Notes: generated by a model not told the origin, from the letters alone. 36,676 bases of DNA from Tyzzerella sp. (GCA_017416155.1 JAFQDE010000010.1:65476-102151), one strand, 5' to 3'. Shown: positions 7,783 through 16,793, counted from the stretch's first letter. Numbers and translations: made by a program.

Positions 7783-9144
7783 ATGAAAAAGAAACGTTTA
7801 TTTAAGTTCTCCACCTCGCAAATGATATTGCTGAGTTTTCTCTTGGCAATCCTTATAGGAAGCATCCTTCTTGCTCTGCCTATCAGTTCTGCGAGCGGAA
7901 AGGCGATTCCATATATAGACGCTTTGTTTACCGCCACCACCGCCACCTGCGTGACGGGACTTGTTACACTGCCGACAGTTACGACCTGGAGTGTATTTGG
8001 ACAAATCGTCCTCCTGATTCTGATTCAAATCGGAGGACTTGGAATTATCACGATTATGTCTGCATTTATGATAATGCTTCACAGGAAAATGGGTATCGGG
8101 AATCGACTCTTAATTCAAGATGCATTTAATCTCAATACTTTGTCCGGTTTGGTCAAATTTGTAAAAAAAGTAATCTTTGGCACCTTCATTGTAGAAGGCA
8201 TTGGCGCACTGTTATACATGTTGGTATTCATCCCGGAATATGGAGCAAAAGGAATCTGGATATCCGTATTCAATTCCATTTCCGCTTTCTGTAATGCGGG
8301 AATTGATATCATCTCAGAAAATAGTTTGTGTGATTACGCCACCAACCCGATTATCAACACCGTAACTTCTCTCCTGATTATTTCCGGAGGTATTGGTTAC
8401 ATTGTATGGTGGGACATCCTGCGCGTGACAAAGAATGCAAAAAAGCAGAAATGGAGATGCTTCCAAAGCATGACACTTCACAGCAAGATTGCATTGACAA
8501 TGACTTTTATCCTAATTATTGGCGGCGGACTGGCCTTTTTCATTTTTGAATACAACAACCCGCTGACCTTAAAGGATTATTCGTTATTCGACAAAATCCA
8601 AGTGGCGTTGTTTCAATCGATTACGACAAGAACTGCCGGATTCGCGACGATTCCGCAACAGAATCTGTCCAACGCCTCTTCTATCGTGGCCCTGCTACTG
8701 ATGTTTATCGGTGGTTCACCGGTAGGCACAGCGGGCGGTGTTAAGACTGTGACCTTTGCTGTGCTGATTGCATCGGCATTTTCTACCGTTAAAAGCAGAA
8801 ACGAAGTCGTTTTGTTTCACAGGAATATTCCGAAGCAGGCGCTTAACAAAGCAGTTGCTGTAATGAGTACCTCATTTGCCATTCTGTTTCTCTCGACCGT
8901 TTTACTGTCGGCCGCGACAGATGCACATGCTCTTGATATCATCTACGAAACAGTGAGCGCTACTGCGACCGTCGGGCTTACAAGAAACCTAACACCGATG
9001 CTAAACACCTTTGGAAAACTGATTATTATTGCCACCATGTATCTCGGAAGAGTCGGTCCGATTTCACTGGCAATTGCATTTAACTTAAGAAAAGATAATC
9101 CAAATATCATCAAAAACCCTACCGAAGAAATCAGTGTCGGTTAG
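7783..9144 (+). CDS. Potassium uptake membrane subunit, TrkH/KtrB family
   Basis: A 453-residue membrane protein of the Trk/Ktr/HKT superfamily, the ion-conducting subunit of a potassium uptake system. The four pore-loop repeats are visible as TATCVTGL, SAFCNAGID, TRTAGF and SATATVGLT, each with the glycine of the selectivity filter. A GGSPVGTAGGVKTVTF segment matches the conserved region around the third repeat. The ATG at 7783 follows AGAGGAAATG. The regulatory RCK subunit starts 23 bases downstream. The size and partner fit KtrB better than TrkH. Confidence 0.9.
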   Translation: MKKKRLFKFSTSQMILLSFLLAILIGSILLALPISSASGKAIPYIDALFTATTATCVTGLVTLPTVTTWSVFGQIVLLILIQIGGLGIITIMSAFMIMLHRKMGIGNRLLIQDAFNLNTLSGLVKFVKKVIFGTFIVEGIGALLYMLVFIPEYGAKGIWISVFNSISAFCNAGIDIISENSLCDYATNPIINTVTSLLIISGGIGYIVWWDILRVTKNAKKQKWRCFQSMTLHSKIALTMTFILIIGGGLAFFIFEYNNPLTLKDYSLFDKIQVALFQSITTRTAGFATIPQQNLSNASSIVALLLMFIGGSPVGTAGGVKTVTFAVLIASAFSTVKSRNEVVLFHRNIPKQALNKAVAVMSTSFAILFLSTVLLSAATDAHALDIIYETVSATATVGLTRNLTPMLNTFGKLIIIATMYLGRVGPISLAIAFNLRKDNPNIIKNPTEEISVG

Positions 9145-9167
9145 GAATGCAGAAAGGAATTGAAATT

Positions 9168-9818
9168 ATGAGTATTCATCAAACATATGCCGTATTCGGA
9201 CTTGGAAGATACGGAAGGGCAATCGCAAAAGAACTGGTCGACAGTGGTGCGGAGGTGCTTGCAGTAGACACTGACGAAGAGATTGTAAACGAGGCAAGCG
9301 CAGACATCCCGTTATGCAAATGCGCAGACATTACAGAACCGGAAGTCATCAAACAGCTTGGCATTTCCAATATCGATGTCGTCATTATTGCAACAGCGAG
9401 TAATCTGGAAGCAAGCGTAATGGCCACCATGCTCTGCAAGGAGGCTGGAGTAAAAACTATCATTACCAAATGTGCTAACGAAATGCATCAAAAAATTTTA
9501 AGCCGTGTCGGTGCAGATAGAGTTGTATTTCCGGAAAAAGAGTCAGGTACTCGACTTGCAAAGAATCTGTTGAGTTCCGGTTTTGTAGATATCATCGAGC
9601 TTTCAAAGGATGTGTCTATGATTGAACTCGATGTTAGACCGGAATGGATTGGAAAGACCTTAGTGGATTTAAATCTCAGAAAGAAATATTCTATCAACGT
9701 TGTTGCAATCAAACAGAACGGCGATGTCAACATTGACATTGACCCACACACCATATTGACTGACGATATGAATTTGATTGTCGTTGCAAATGTATCAAAA
9801 TTAAGTAAATTGAAATAA
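9168..9818 (+). CDS. Potassium uptake regulatory subunit, TrkA/KtrA family (RCK)
   Basis: A 216-residue cytoplasmic protein with an N-terminal RCK/Rossmann domain (FGLGRYGRAIAKEL, with acidic Asp in AVDTDEE for nucleotide ribose) and a C-terminal TrkA-C domain (about 135-216). KtrA proteins bind ATP/ADP or NAD(H) and, through TrkA-C, cyclic di-AMP, to gate the membrane subunit. The ATG at 9168 is preferred because AGAAAGGAA precedes it; an in-frame ATG at 9147 lacks a spaced binding site. It ends at a strong hairpin. Confidence 0.9.
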   Translation: MSIHQTYAVFGLGRYGRAIAKELVDSGAEVLAVDTDEEIVNEASADIPLCKCADITEPEVIKQLGISNIDVVIIATASNLEASVMATMLCKEAGVKTIITKCANEMHQKILSRVGADRVVFPEKESGTRLAKNLLSSGFVDIIELSKDVSMIELDVRPEWIGKTLVDLNLRKKYSINVVAIKQNGDVNIDIDPHTILTDDMNLIVVANVSKLSKLK

Positions 9819-9834
9819 AAGCTCTAAGATAGTC

Positions 9835-9863
9835 AAAAGGGGATTCGCAGTGAATCCCCTTTT
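9835..9863. terminator. Bidirectional terminator between ktrA and cotJC
   Basis: A perfect 12-base-pair stem (AAAAGGGGATTC / GAATCCCCTTTT) with a GCAGT loop. The A-run on one side and T-run on the other let it work in both directions. Confidence 0.9.
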
Positions 9864-10472
9864 CTATGAAAGAATTCCTTTGTCAAACTCAGGGTTTGTA
9901 TAGTAGAAATTCTTTGCATCTAATGAGTCTTTCGTTCGTTCCAGCGCCTCTCCAAATCTTTGAAAATGCACAACCTCCCTTGCTCTTAAGAACTTCAGCG
10001 GATCGCGAACTTCCGGGTCGGTGATAACACGCAGGAGGTTATCGTATACCGTTCTCGCCTTCTGCTCTGCAGCAAGGTTCTCTGTCAAGTCAGTGATGGC
10101 ATCACCCTTTGACTGAAACTCTTTCGCTGTAAACGGGATGCCGGCTGCAGCCTGCGGCCAAATGCCTGCCGTATGGTCGATATAGTAGGCATCAAATCCT
10201 GCTGTTTTCGCTTCCTCCGGTGTCAGGTTCTTAGTCAGCTGATATACCATCGCACAGATAATCTCCATGTGCGCAAGTTCTTCTGTACCAATATCTGTGA
10301 GAAGTCCGCCCACACGCTTGTCCGGCATCGTGTAACGCTGTGACAGATATCGCAGGGAAGCTGCTAATTCACCGTCCGGACCGCCGTACTGGCTAATAAT
10401 AAGCTGCGCTGTCTTCGGGCAGGTCTTTGTGATGTTTACCGGATACTGTAATCGTTTCTCATATACCCACAT
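9864..10472 (-). CDS. cotJC: Spore coat protein CotJC (manganese-catalase family)
   Basis: A 202-residue protein of the CotJC/Mn-catalase family. It starts with the CotJC signature MWVYEKRLQYPV and contains the four-helix ferritin-like core with metal-ligand glutamates in GELAASLRYLSQRY, GTEELAHMEI and AAEQKARTVYDNLL, and the later EVVHFQRF. It sits in the spore coat, where it may break down hydrogen peroxide. Its ATG overlaps the stop of the upstream CotJA-CotJB gene (TAATG). It is the last gene of the run and ends at the hairpin at 9835. Confidence 0.92.
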   Translation of the reverse strand: MWVYEKRLQYPVNITKTCPKTAQLIISQYGGPDGELAASLRYLSQRYTMPDKRVGGLLTDIGTEELAHMEIICAMVYQLTKNLTPEEAKTAGFDAYYIDHTAGIWPQAAAGIPFTAKEFQSKGDAITDLTENLAAEQKARTVYDNLLRVITDPEVRDPLKFLRAREVVHFQRFGEALERTKDSLDAKNFYYTNPEFDKGILS

Positions 10473-10912
10473 TAGCTACACACTCCTTCCCATGGAATCC
10501 GTCCCTCCGGCCAGCAATAGCAGTCCGAATCCGGATTCTCCTTGTAGATTACACCCACGCATACTTCTGCTAAAGGATAGAACTGTAAGGCGAACTCCCT
10601 CATTAAAGAAATTTTTCGTTTTAAGGTTTCCTTATACAAGCTCAATGCATTTTTATCATCTGGATGTGTGTCGAGATAAAGTCGCAAATCATCTACCACA
10701 AATGCTGTCTGCTGAATCTGCTGCATCATTGTCTGCTCACGATTTAACTCTAACTTGGCATTCGGTGTATCACTGTCCGTTGCCGTCACGAAAAACGGCT
10801 TGTTTAATTCCGGAAATATGGTTCCCGCTTTAAACGCCTGCTCTTCATCATAGACCGTTTTCCACTCCTGAATCGGAACGGACGCAATTGCAAGATGTTT
10901 GTTTGTATCCAT
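10472..10912 (-). CDS. CotJA-CotJB fusion, spore coat protein
   Basis: A 146-residue protein joining two spore-coat families that are usually separate. Residues 1-45 contain the clostridial CotJA pattern (ASVPIQEW, then EEQAFKAGTIFPELNKPF). Residues 60-146 are CotJB-like (QQTAFVVDDLRLYLDTHPDD, then LMREFALQFYPL, ending in IPWEG). A polar linker of about 15 residues joins them. The start at 10912 follows GAAGGGAG; an upstream in-frame ATG at 10951 overlaps the previous gene's end and has no good site. CotJA, JB and JC depend on one another for coat assembly, and CotJC follows directly with TAATG overlap. I see no frameshift at the joint. Confidence 0.82.
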   Translation of the reverse strand: MDTNKHLAIASVPIQEWKTVYDEEQAFKAGTIFPELNKPFFVTATDSDTPNAKLELNREQTMMQQIQQTAFVVDDLRLYLDTHPDDKNALSLYKETLKRKISLMREFALQFYPLAEVCVGVIYKENPDSDCYCWPEGRIPWEGVCS

Positions 10913-10951
10913 AATAAAACTCCCTTCTAAAAGAAATTGCGTTTCGCCCAA

Positions 10952-12097
10952 TTAGTATGTGTAAATAATCTCTCCGTCAATGATGGTATATAATGTTCTG
11001 GTAAAAATTTCCATTGGATTGCCGGAAAAAATGGCAATGTCTGCATCCTTTCCTTTTTGAAGGCTTCCAACTCTATCATCTACCCTGCAAATGCGCGCCG
11101 CATTGATTGTGATCGCCTTTAATCCCTCTTCCATCGGAAGCCCACATTTTACAGCAAGTCCTGCGCAGATTGGCAGATATTGTACCATCGTTACCGGATG
11201 GTCGGTTGTAATGGCAAACAGAACTCCCGCTTCATGCAGCACTTTATTTGTCTTAAAATTCATATTCTTGACTTCAATCTTTGACCTGGAAGTCAAATCC
11301 GGCCCTACAATCACCGGGAAACCGGACTTTTTTACCTCATCGACTATTAAATGGCTTTCTGTCCCGTGGTCAATTGTGATATCCACGTTAAATTCGTTCG
11401 CAATACGAATCGCTGTTAGAATATCATCTGCACGATGTGCATGGACCTTCATTGGAATCTCTTTATTCAAAACCGGAATCCACGGTTCCATGTCGAAATC
11501 TTCCTGATTCAGATTGCCGGCATTTTTATCATTTTTATACTGCACAGCTTCCGTTAGCGTTTTTCGAAGTATTGCTGCGATAGCCATTCTTGTCGCCGGC
11601 GACTGATCTTTATCTCCATATGAAGTCTTTGGATTTTCACCAAATGCCACCTTCATCGCTGCCGGGAATTTTACAATCATATTGTCTACACATCTTCCCT
11701 GCGTCTTCATAAAAGCAAACTGTCCCCCAACTACATTGGAACTTCCAGGGCCTACCATAACCGAAGTAATTCCGGCCTCAATTGCTTCGTGAAACCCGGG
11801 ATCCATCGGATTGACCGCATCAATCGCACGGAGAGTCGGCGTCACCGGATTCGTCTGCTCGTTGCAGTCATCGGCAATAATCCCCCACTTCTCCTCCGTA
11901 ATTCCAATGTGGGAGTGGGCATCGATGATACCCGGCATCACCCATGCTCCCTGCACATCTAACACTGCTTCGTCTTTTTGCAATTGAAAAGAGGACATAT
12001 CACCTATGTCCTCAATCACTTTATCCTTTGTACGCACATACCCATTTTCTATATTTTTTCCTTCCATTGGAAAGATTCTGCCATTGATAATAACCAT
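10952..12097 (-). CDS. Metal-dependent amidohydrolase (imidazolonepropionase-like)
   Basis: A 381-residue member of the amidohydrolase superfamily. The metal-site signatures are DAHSHIG (HxH near residue 61), KVHAHRADD, TIDHGTESH and ITTDHPV (catalytic Asp). The protein has the usual small beta sandwich at the ends (VIINGRIFPMEG at the start; GKDADIAIF near the end). Such enzymes hydrolyse cyclic amides, dipeptides or similar compounds; the substrate is not predictable. The ATG at 12097 is chosen because GGAG lies 9 bases upstream; an ATG at 12112 is possible but has no near binding site. It stops 39 bases before the CotJA-CotJB gene with no promoter that I can see between them. Confidence 0.82.
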   Translation of the reverse strand: MVIINGRIFPMEGKNIENGYVRTKDKVIEDIGDMSSFQLQKDEAVLDVQGAWVMPGIIDAHSHIGITEEKWGIIADDCNEQTNPVTPTLRAIDAVNPMDPGFHEAIEAGITSVMVGPGSSNVVGGQFAFMKTQGRCVDNMIVKFPAAMKVAFGENPKTSYGDKDQSPATRMAIAAILRKTLTEAVQYKNDKNAGNLNQEDFDMEPWIPVLNKEIPMKVHAHRADDILTAIRIANEFNVDITIDHGTESHLIVDEVKKSGFPVIVGPDLTSRSKIEVKNMNFKTNKVLHEAGVLFAITTDHPVTMVQYLPICAGLAVKCGLPMEEGLKAITINAARICRVDDRVGSLQKGKDADIAIFSGNPMEIFTRTLYTIIDGEIIYTY

Positions 12098-12170
12098 TGT
12101 CTTACGCTCCATTTTGAAAATTCATTTATAATATCTCCAAATTGAAACCTTTTATGTGCTTTTTTGAAAA

Positions 12171-12971
12171 TTATGGTCTTAATCCCATTCCACCCTCAAG
12201 TGTCAATGTCTCTCCAGTCAAATACTTCATATCCGGTGAAGCCAAGTGTACACATACGCTTCCAATCTCTGTCTCAGGATCCCCATAATGTCCTGCCGGC
12301 GGCATCTTCACGTTTGCCTTAAATGCATCCGGATATTCTTTCTCGAATTTCTCAAGCTGAGCTGTCCATGCAAGCGGACAGATTACATTTACATTAATCT
12401 TATCCTTTGCCCACTCAGTAGCAACAACACGGGACATACCGCGGATACCCTCTTTTGCTGCTGCATAAGAACATTGTCCATAGTTTCCAAATAAACCTGC
12501 ACCGGATGCAAAGTTAATAACAGTTCCTTGTGTCTCCTTCAAATACGGATAGCATGCTTTCATATAATAGAATGCTGCATAGAGTCCTGAATACATTGCA
12601 AGATTGAATTGCTCTGTTGTGTGTTCTGCAATCGGCACGCCTGATGCAGAAGCCTGTGCATTGTTAATTAGCACATCAATTCTTCCAAACTCTGCAATTG
12701 CTTTATCCACTACATTTGCCACTACTGCTTCATTGTCAGAATTGGCACTTACATCTGCCTGCACTGCGAGAACTTTGATTCCATATAATCTCTCAAGTTC
12801 TTCCTTTGCATCTTCGAGTTTCTTCACATTACGTCCTGTAATGACGAGGTTGGCTCCCTTTTTCGCATATGCTGTCGCGATACCATATCCGATAGAACCA
12901 CATCTTCCATCACTTAATACGGAACGTCCTGCTCCTGTAATAATCGCTGTTTTACCTTTTAAATATCCCAT
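12171..12971 (-). CDS. Short-chain dehydrogenase/reductase (SDR) family oxidoreductase
   Basis: A 266-residue classical SDR with NAD(P)-binding and catalytic elements: NNA (103-105), Ser156 in INFASGAG, Tyr169 and Lys173 in SYAAAKEG. The glycine-rich turn is unusual: after TGAGRS comes an insertion (VLSDGRCGS) before IGYGIA, lengthening the cofactor loop by about nine residues. The C terminus has YLTGETLTLEGG, typical of the family. AAAGGAGG precedes the ATG. A palindrome (13028-13045) overlaps its promoter. The substrate is unknown; I compared it with remembered BaiA and hydroxysteroid dehydrogenase sequences and it does not match them closely. Confidence 0.85.
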   Translation of the reverse strand: MGYLKGKTAIITGAGRSVLSDGRCGSIGYGIATAYAKKGANLVITGRNVKKLEDAKEELERLYGIKVLAVQADVSANSDNEAVVANVVDKAIAEFGRIDVLINNAQASASGVPIAEHTTEQFNLAMYSGLYAAFYYMKACYPYLKETQGTVINFASGAGLFGNYGQCSYAAAKEGIRGMSRVVATEWAKDKINVNVICPLAWTAQLEKFEKEYPDAFKANVKMPPAGHYGDPETEIGSVCVHLASPDMKYLTGETLTLEGGMGLRP

Positions 12972-12996
12972 GTTACGCCTCCTTTACCATAAGATT

Positions 12997-13050
12997 TATT
13001 ACTTTTATTATATTATAACACATATTCGGTTAGTTGTAACTAATTATTTT
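12997..13050 (-). promoter_or_regulatory. Promoter and palindromic operator of the SDR gene
   Basis: On the minus strand a TATAAT box (about 13015-13010) is preceded by a -35-like TTACAA about 16 bases upstream. The palindrome GGTTAGT-TGTA-ACTAATT (13028-13045, plus strand) covers that -35 element and also overlaps the stop codon of the iron-binding lipoprotein gene. A near-identical palindrome lies before the iron permease at 16794. This placement is what a repressor site would show. Confidence 0.5.
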
Positions 13051-14030
13051 ATTAAACTTTTTTCAAGATCAGCCAACATCACATCTAACGCCTGAACACC
13101 ACCTGTAGAAGTGTACCAAACATTTGCATGTTCGATGAAGTACACAATCTTACCTTCCTTATATACATCCATTTCTTTCACAAGTTCATTTTCAATCACT
13201 TCACGCACACCCATTACGCCCGCATCTGCTGCTTCCGTCGCTGTACTACGGTCTAAGATAAACATATACTCAGGATTCAAGGTTATAATTGTTTCCCATG
13301 ATGCTTCTTCCCCATGTGCCGCTTTCTCCTCTTCCCCAACAGATTCGCCAAGGTTAATTGCACCAAGTTCATTTACGATCAGGTTTAATTGTGATGTAGT
13401 ACCCATAAGTCCTAATGCATTAGAATTATACATGCCAAGTACTACTTTCTTGCCTTTCAGAATATTACTGAGAGCATCAATGCGAGGCTGGAAATCCGTG
13501 AACATGGTAGCCACTTCTGCTTCTTTCCCAAAGATTGTTGCAATCGTTTTAGCATTTTCCTTCGTGCTTTCTACGATACCTTTTTCATAATCTACACCCA
13601 GATATACAACAGGCGCAATTGCTTCCAAGTCAGCATATACTGATGCAAGGCGCCCTCCAATAAAGATAATATCAGGATCGCATGCTGCAACCTTTTCTAA
13701 GTCTGCAGTTTTTACAGTCCCAAGGTTCATAATAGCACCGTCAGAATCATCCGGATTATAATCAGTCAAATATTCAATTGTAACCTTTGCACTACCAACT
13801 ACACGGTCACCAACACCTAATGCATCCACAATGTCAAGAGCAGGCATATCTAAAATCGCAATACGCTCTGGATTATAAGGAACCTCAAGATCAACCATTT
13901 CTTTGTTTGCATTCAAAGCCTCTATTTTGACTGTCTCTTTTTCATAAGTATCGTCTGTCTCTGCTTTTTGGCAAGCTACTAAACAAAATGCCATTGCCAT
14001 AACCATCATAAATGTAATCATTTTTTTCAT
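13044..14030 (-). CDS. Iron-siderophore ABC transporter substrate-binding lipoprotein (YclQ-like)
   Basis: A 328-residue lipoprotein of the FecB/FhuD/YclQ type. A signal peptide ends in a lipobox with Cys20 (LVAC). The Fe-B12 periplasmic-binding domain begins with VPYNPERIAILDMPALDIVDALG, followed by GTVKTADLEKVAACDPDIIFIGGR. It captures a ferric siderophore outside the membrane and hands it to the two permeases encoded upstream. It is the last gene of the permease-permease-ATPase-binding protein order, which matches Bacillus yclNOPQ. Its stop codon overlaps the palindrome at 13028. The exact siderophore is not known. Confidence 0.88.
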   Translation of the reverse strand: MKKMITFMMVMAMAFCLVACQKAETDDTYEKETVKIEALNANKEMVDLEVPYNPERIAILDMPALDIVDALGVGDRVVGSAKVTIEYLTDYNPDDSDGAIMNLGTVKTADLEKVAACDPDIIFIGGRLASVYADLEAIAPVVYLGVDYEKGIVESTKENAKTIATIFGKEAEVATMFTDFQPRIDALSNILKGKKVVLGMYNSNALGLMGTTSQLNLIVNELGAINLGESVGEEEKAAHGEEASWETIITLNPEYMFILDRSTATEAADAGVMGVREVIENELVKEMDVYKEGKIVYFIEHANVWYTSTGGVQALDVMLADLEKSLIK

Positions 14031-14053
14031 AAGTTTTTACTCCTTTTTTATAA

Positions 14054-14806
14054 TTAATAGAATACTGAAAGTGGTTTCCCATCCACATAAATGATTTCAA
14101 AATCAACCTTATAGATTTCTGCAAGTGTTTCCTTGTTAATTACTTCTTCTACCGTTCCAAATTTTGCAATTTTACCATTTACCAAAGCACAAACATAATC
14201 CGAATAGAACGCGGCATAATTGATTTCATGCAAAACCAGAATCACTGTTTTCCCCAACTCGTCGCACAAACGACGTACTGTACGCATCATATTAGATGCG
14301 TGGTAAATATCTAGATTGTTCGTCGGCTCATCTAAGAGAACATATTCTGTATCTTGCGCAATCACCATTGCAATGTAGGCACGTTGGCGTTGACCACCGG
14401 ATAATTCGTCAATAAAACAATCTTCATATTCCTGCAACTCCATGTATGCGATTGCTTTATCAATCATTTCATTATCTTCTTTTGTTAAGCGATTGCCTGA
14501 GTATGGGAAACGCCCAAAGGCAACCAACTCTCGAACAGTAAGTTTCATTTGGATATTATTATGCTGTGTAAGAATCGCCAGTTTCTTAGCAAGCTCCTTG
14601 CTTTTCCATTTCGCTAAATCTTTATCCTCGAAATGGATTACGCCCGAATCTTTCGCAATTAACCTGGAAATCATGCCCATAACCGTAGATTTCCCGGCAC
14701 CATTTGGGCCAATCAATGATAATACCTTTCCTTTTGGAATTTCAAAGCTAACAGAATTTACAACCTTTTTCCCGTCATACTTTTTATTCAAATCAACAAT
14801 AGTCAT
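14054..14806 (-). CDS. Iron-siderophore ABC transporter ATP-binding protein (YclP-like)
   Basis: A 250-residue ABC ATPase of the FecE/FhuC class. Walker A is GPNGAGKST (33-41), signature LSGGQ (135-139), Walker B VLLDE (156-160), and the switch His follows in VLHEINYA. It powers siderophore import through the permeases encoded just upstream, whose stop and this start are 2 bases apart. A single-domain cytoplasmic subunit of normal length. The binding-protein gene follows after 23 bases. Confidence 0.92.
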   Translation of the reverse strand: MTIVDLNKKYDGKKVVNSVSFEIPKGKVLSLIGPNGAGKSTVMGMISRLIAKDSGVIHFEDKDLAKWKSKELAKKLAILTQHNNIQMKLTVRELVAFGRFPYSGNRLTKEDNEMIDKAIAYMELQEYEDCFIDELSGGQRQRAYIAMVIAQDTEYVLLDEPTNNLDIYHASNMMRTVRRLCDELGKTVILVLHEINYAAFYSDYVCALVNGKIAKFGTVEEVINKETLAEIYKVDFEIIYVDGKPLSVFY

Positions 14807-14808
14807 GA

Positions 14809-15765
14809 TTAAATTCCTCCTTTTGTGAACAGCAGCAAATAAAGGAAATAAACACCGCCGCCGATCGTAATAAACGTGCTAATTGGCACTGCATAACTAA
14901 ATATGTGCTGAGAAACGAATTGCCCGGCAATGATAGCAAGCATCCCCATTAGCGCAGAACCTAAAATCAAGTGATTATGCTTATGGGTTTTTAAAAGTTG
15001 TCTTGCTAGATTTGCAATAATCAAACCAAGGAAGGAAATCGGGCCAACCATAGCTGTCGCAACCGCAATGCAAAGAACGACACCAAGCAAAAGTCTACGT
15101 ACAGTCCGGTCATAATCCACACCAAGGTTAATCGCCTGAGCTTTTCCAAGTGTAATAACATCTAGTAGCTTCAAATCTTTCCATAGGAAAATCGTTAATG
15201 CTACCAGCAGTATCAAGGAAAAGTAAATTACTTCCACATTGATATTATTAAAGTCCGCAACTAGGGTAGTCAGAAGTGCATCATACTCATTCGGGTCCAT
15301 CACACGTATCATTGTGGATTGAATACTTCCAAAGAAAGAGGCAAGCACCGTACCAATCAGCAATACATAGAGCACATTGTTTCCTGTCTTTTCAAACATA
15401 AAGGAATAGACAAATGTTGCAACAACCGACATTACAATCAAGTCTACTGTAAAAGACAAGTTTGCGTTCGTTGCTAAAATGCTTCCTGAACCTACCACAA
15501 ATATCACCGCCGTATGCACCAAAGTATACATGGCGTTCATACCCAATAAGCATGGTGTTACGATACGGTTATTGATGATGGATTGAAAGATCAGTGAAGC
15601 GCTACTAATAGAAAAGGCAGCTATCATCATCACCACCAACGTCGGTATACGGAGCGATAATATATACCGAAACAATTTTGGATTTTCAGGGTGAGAATGA
15701 ATGAACAAATACGCCGCACAGACTCCAATCACAAGAGTTAAGAGGATGATTATTTTCTTATTCAC
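14809..15765 (-). CDS. Iron-siderophore ABC transporter permease (YclO-like)
   Basis: A 318-residue permease of the FecCD family with about nine hydrophobic helices. Family features include LRIPTLVVMMIAAFSISSASLIFQSI near residue 35, the VDYDRTVRRLLLGVVL segment, and the coupling-helix region GPISFLGLIIANLARQL. It overlaps the first permease gene by 8 bases, so the two are cotranslated and probably form a heterodimer in the membrane. Confidence 0.9.
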   Translation of the reverse strand: MNKKIIILLTLVIGVCAAYLFIHSHPENPKLFRYILSLRIPTLVVMMIAAFSISSASLIFQSIINNRIVTPCLLGMNAMYTLVHTAVIFVVGSGSILATNANLSFTVDLIVMSVVATFVYSFMFEKTGNNVLYVLLIGTVLASFFGSIQSTMIRVMDPNEYDALLTTLVADFNNINVEVIYFSLILLVALTIFLWKDLKLLDVITLGKAQAINLGVDYDRTVRRLLLGVVLCIAVATAMVGPISFLGLIIANLARQLLKTHKHNHLILGSALMGMLAIIAGQFVSQHIFSYAVPISTFITIGGGVYFLYLLLFTKGGI

Positions 15766-16774
15766 AGCAAGTTCCCTCCTTCGCTTTCCTCAAACGAATG
15801 GCTTTTTTTCCATGATTGAGTTTATAAATCAGCATTGCAATAAACAAGAGGCTCCCAATAATACCAACGATTAATTCGATTGGAAGTTCATAAGGCATAA
15901 TCACACTTCGTGCAATCACATCACAACCCAGAACAAATAGCGCTCCGAGCAGCGCAGTGTCTATTAACGTTCCTCTTATTTTGTCCCCCTTAAACAGTGC
16001 AACAATATTAGGAATAATGAGACCAATGTAAGAAATTTGTCCCACAATCGTCACAACACTCGCTGTAATCATAGCCGCAATCGTCAGCCCAAGGAAAAGT
16101 ACCAGTTTATAGTTCACGCCTAGATTCTGAGAAAAATCTTTTCCCATACCCACGATGTTAAAATAATTTGCAAAAATAAATGCGATGATTACGAGCGGAA
16201 CAGCTAACCAAACTAGCTCATAGTTTCCTTTGATGATAAGAGAGAAAGAACCAACAAAGTATGTGGATAACTGCTGTGTCACTTCAAATTTATAAGCGAT
16301 AAAACTTGTGATACCACCCAAAACATTTCCGAACATAATTCCAATCAAAGGTACCAGTACCGTATTCTTAAATTGAATCTTCTGAACGAACCAGACAAAA
16401 ATCCAGGTCCCTAAAATCGACAGTCCAAATGCTAACAACACTCTTCCCCACAATCCGATTCCGGGAACAAACACAAGAGACAATAAAATACCAAACTGCG
16501 CAGACTGAATCGTTGCACCTGTACTTGGAGATACAAACTTATTCATACAAAGCTGCTGCATAATTAAACCTGCAACACTCATTCCCACGCCAGTACACAA
16601 AATCGCAAGCAATCTCGGAATTCTGCTAAACAGAAATATTTTTAGTTCCATCCCTTCCCCACTTGATAACAGCGCACTTATATCAATATCAATCACACCA
16701 ACAAACAGTGACCAGATGGATATGATTAACAGCAAGGTTCCCAAGAGTATCGTTGATAAATATTTTTTTATAAT
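15758..16774 (-). CDS. Iron-siderophore ABC transporter permease (YclN-like), probable ATT start
   Basis: A FecCD-family permease, 338 residues if it starts at 16774. The core is typical: FSRIPRLLAILCTGVGMSVAGLIMQQL, then VNYKLVLFLGLTIAAM and GQISYIGLIIPNIVALF. No ATG or GTG gives a sensible start. The best placed codon is ATT at 16774, 8 bases after AAAGGGG, which would give M-I-K-K-Y followed by the first membrane helix. The alternative TTG at 16744 has no binding site and shortens that helix. It is the first gene of the iron operon and overlaps the second permease gene. Confidence 0.85.
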   Translation of the reverse strand: MIKKYLSTILLGTLLLIISIWSLFVGVIDIDISALLSSGEGMELKIFLFSRIPRLLAILCTGVGMSVAGLIMQQLCMNKFVSPSTGATIQSAQFGILLSLVFVPGIGLWGRVLLAFGLSILGTWIFVWFVQKIQFKNTVLVPLIGIMFGNVLGGITSFIAYKFEVTQQLSTYFVGSFSLIIKGNYELVWLAVPLVIIAFIFANYFNIVGMGKDFSQNLGVNYKLVLFLGLTIAAMITASVVTIVGQISYIGLIIPNIVALFKGDKIRGTLIDTALLGALFVLGCDVIARSVIMPYELPIELIVGIIGSLLFIAMLIYKLNHGKKAIRLRKAKEGTCCE

Positions 16775-16793
16775 GATACACGCCCCTTTCTGT

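Noticed and set aside
7798-8082. Minus-strand frame inside ktrB
   Set aside because: Antisense to a confident membrane protein gene, low-complexity and without a start signal.
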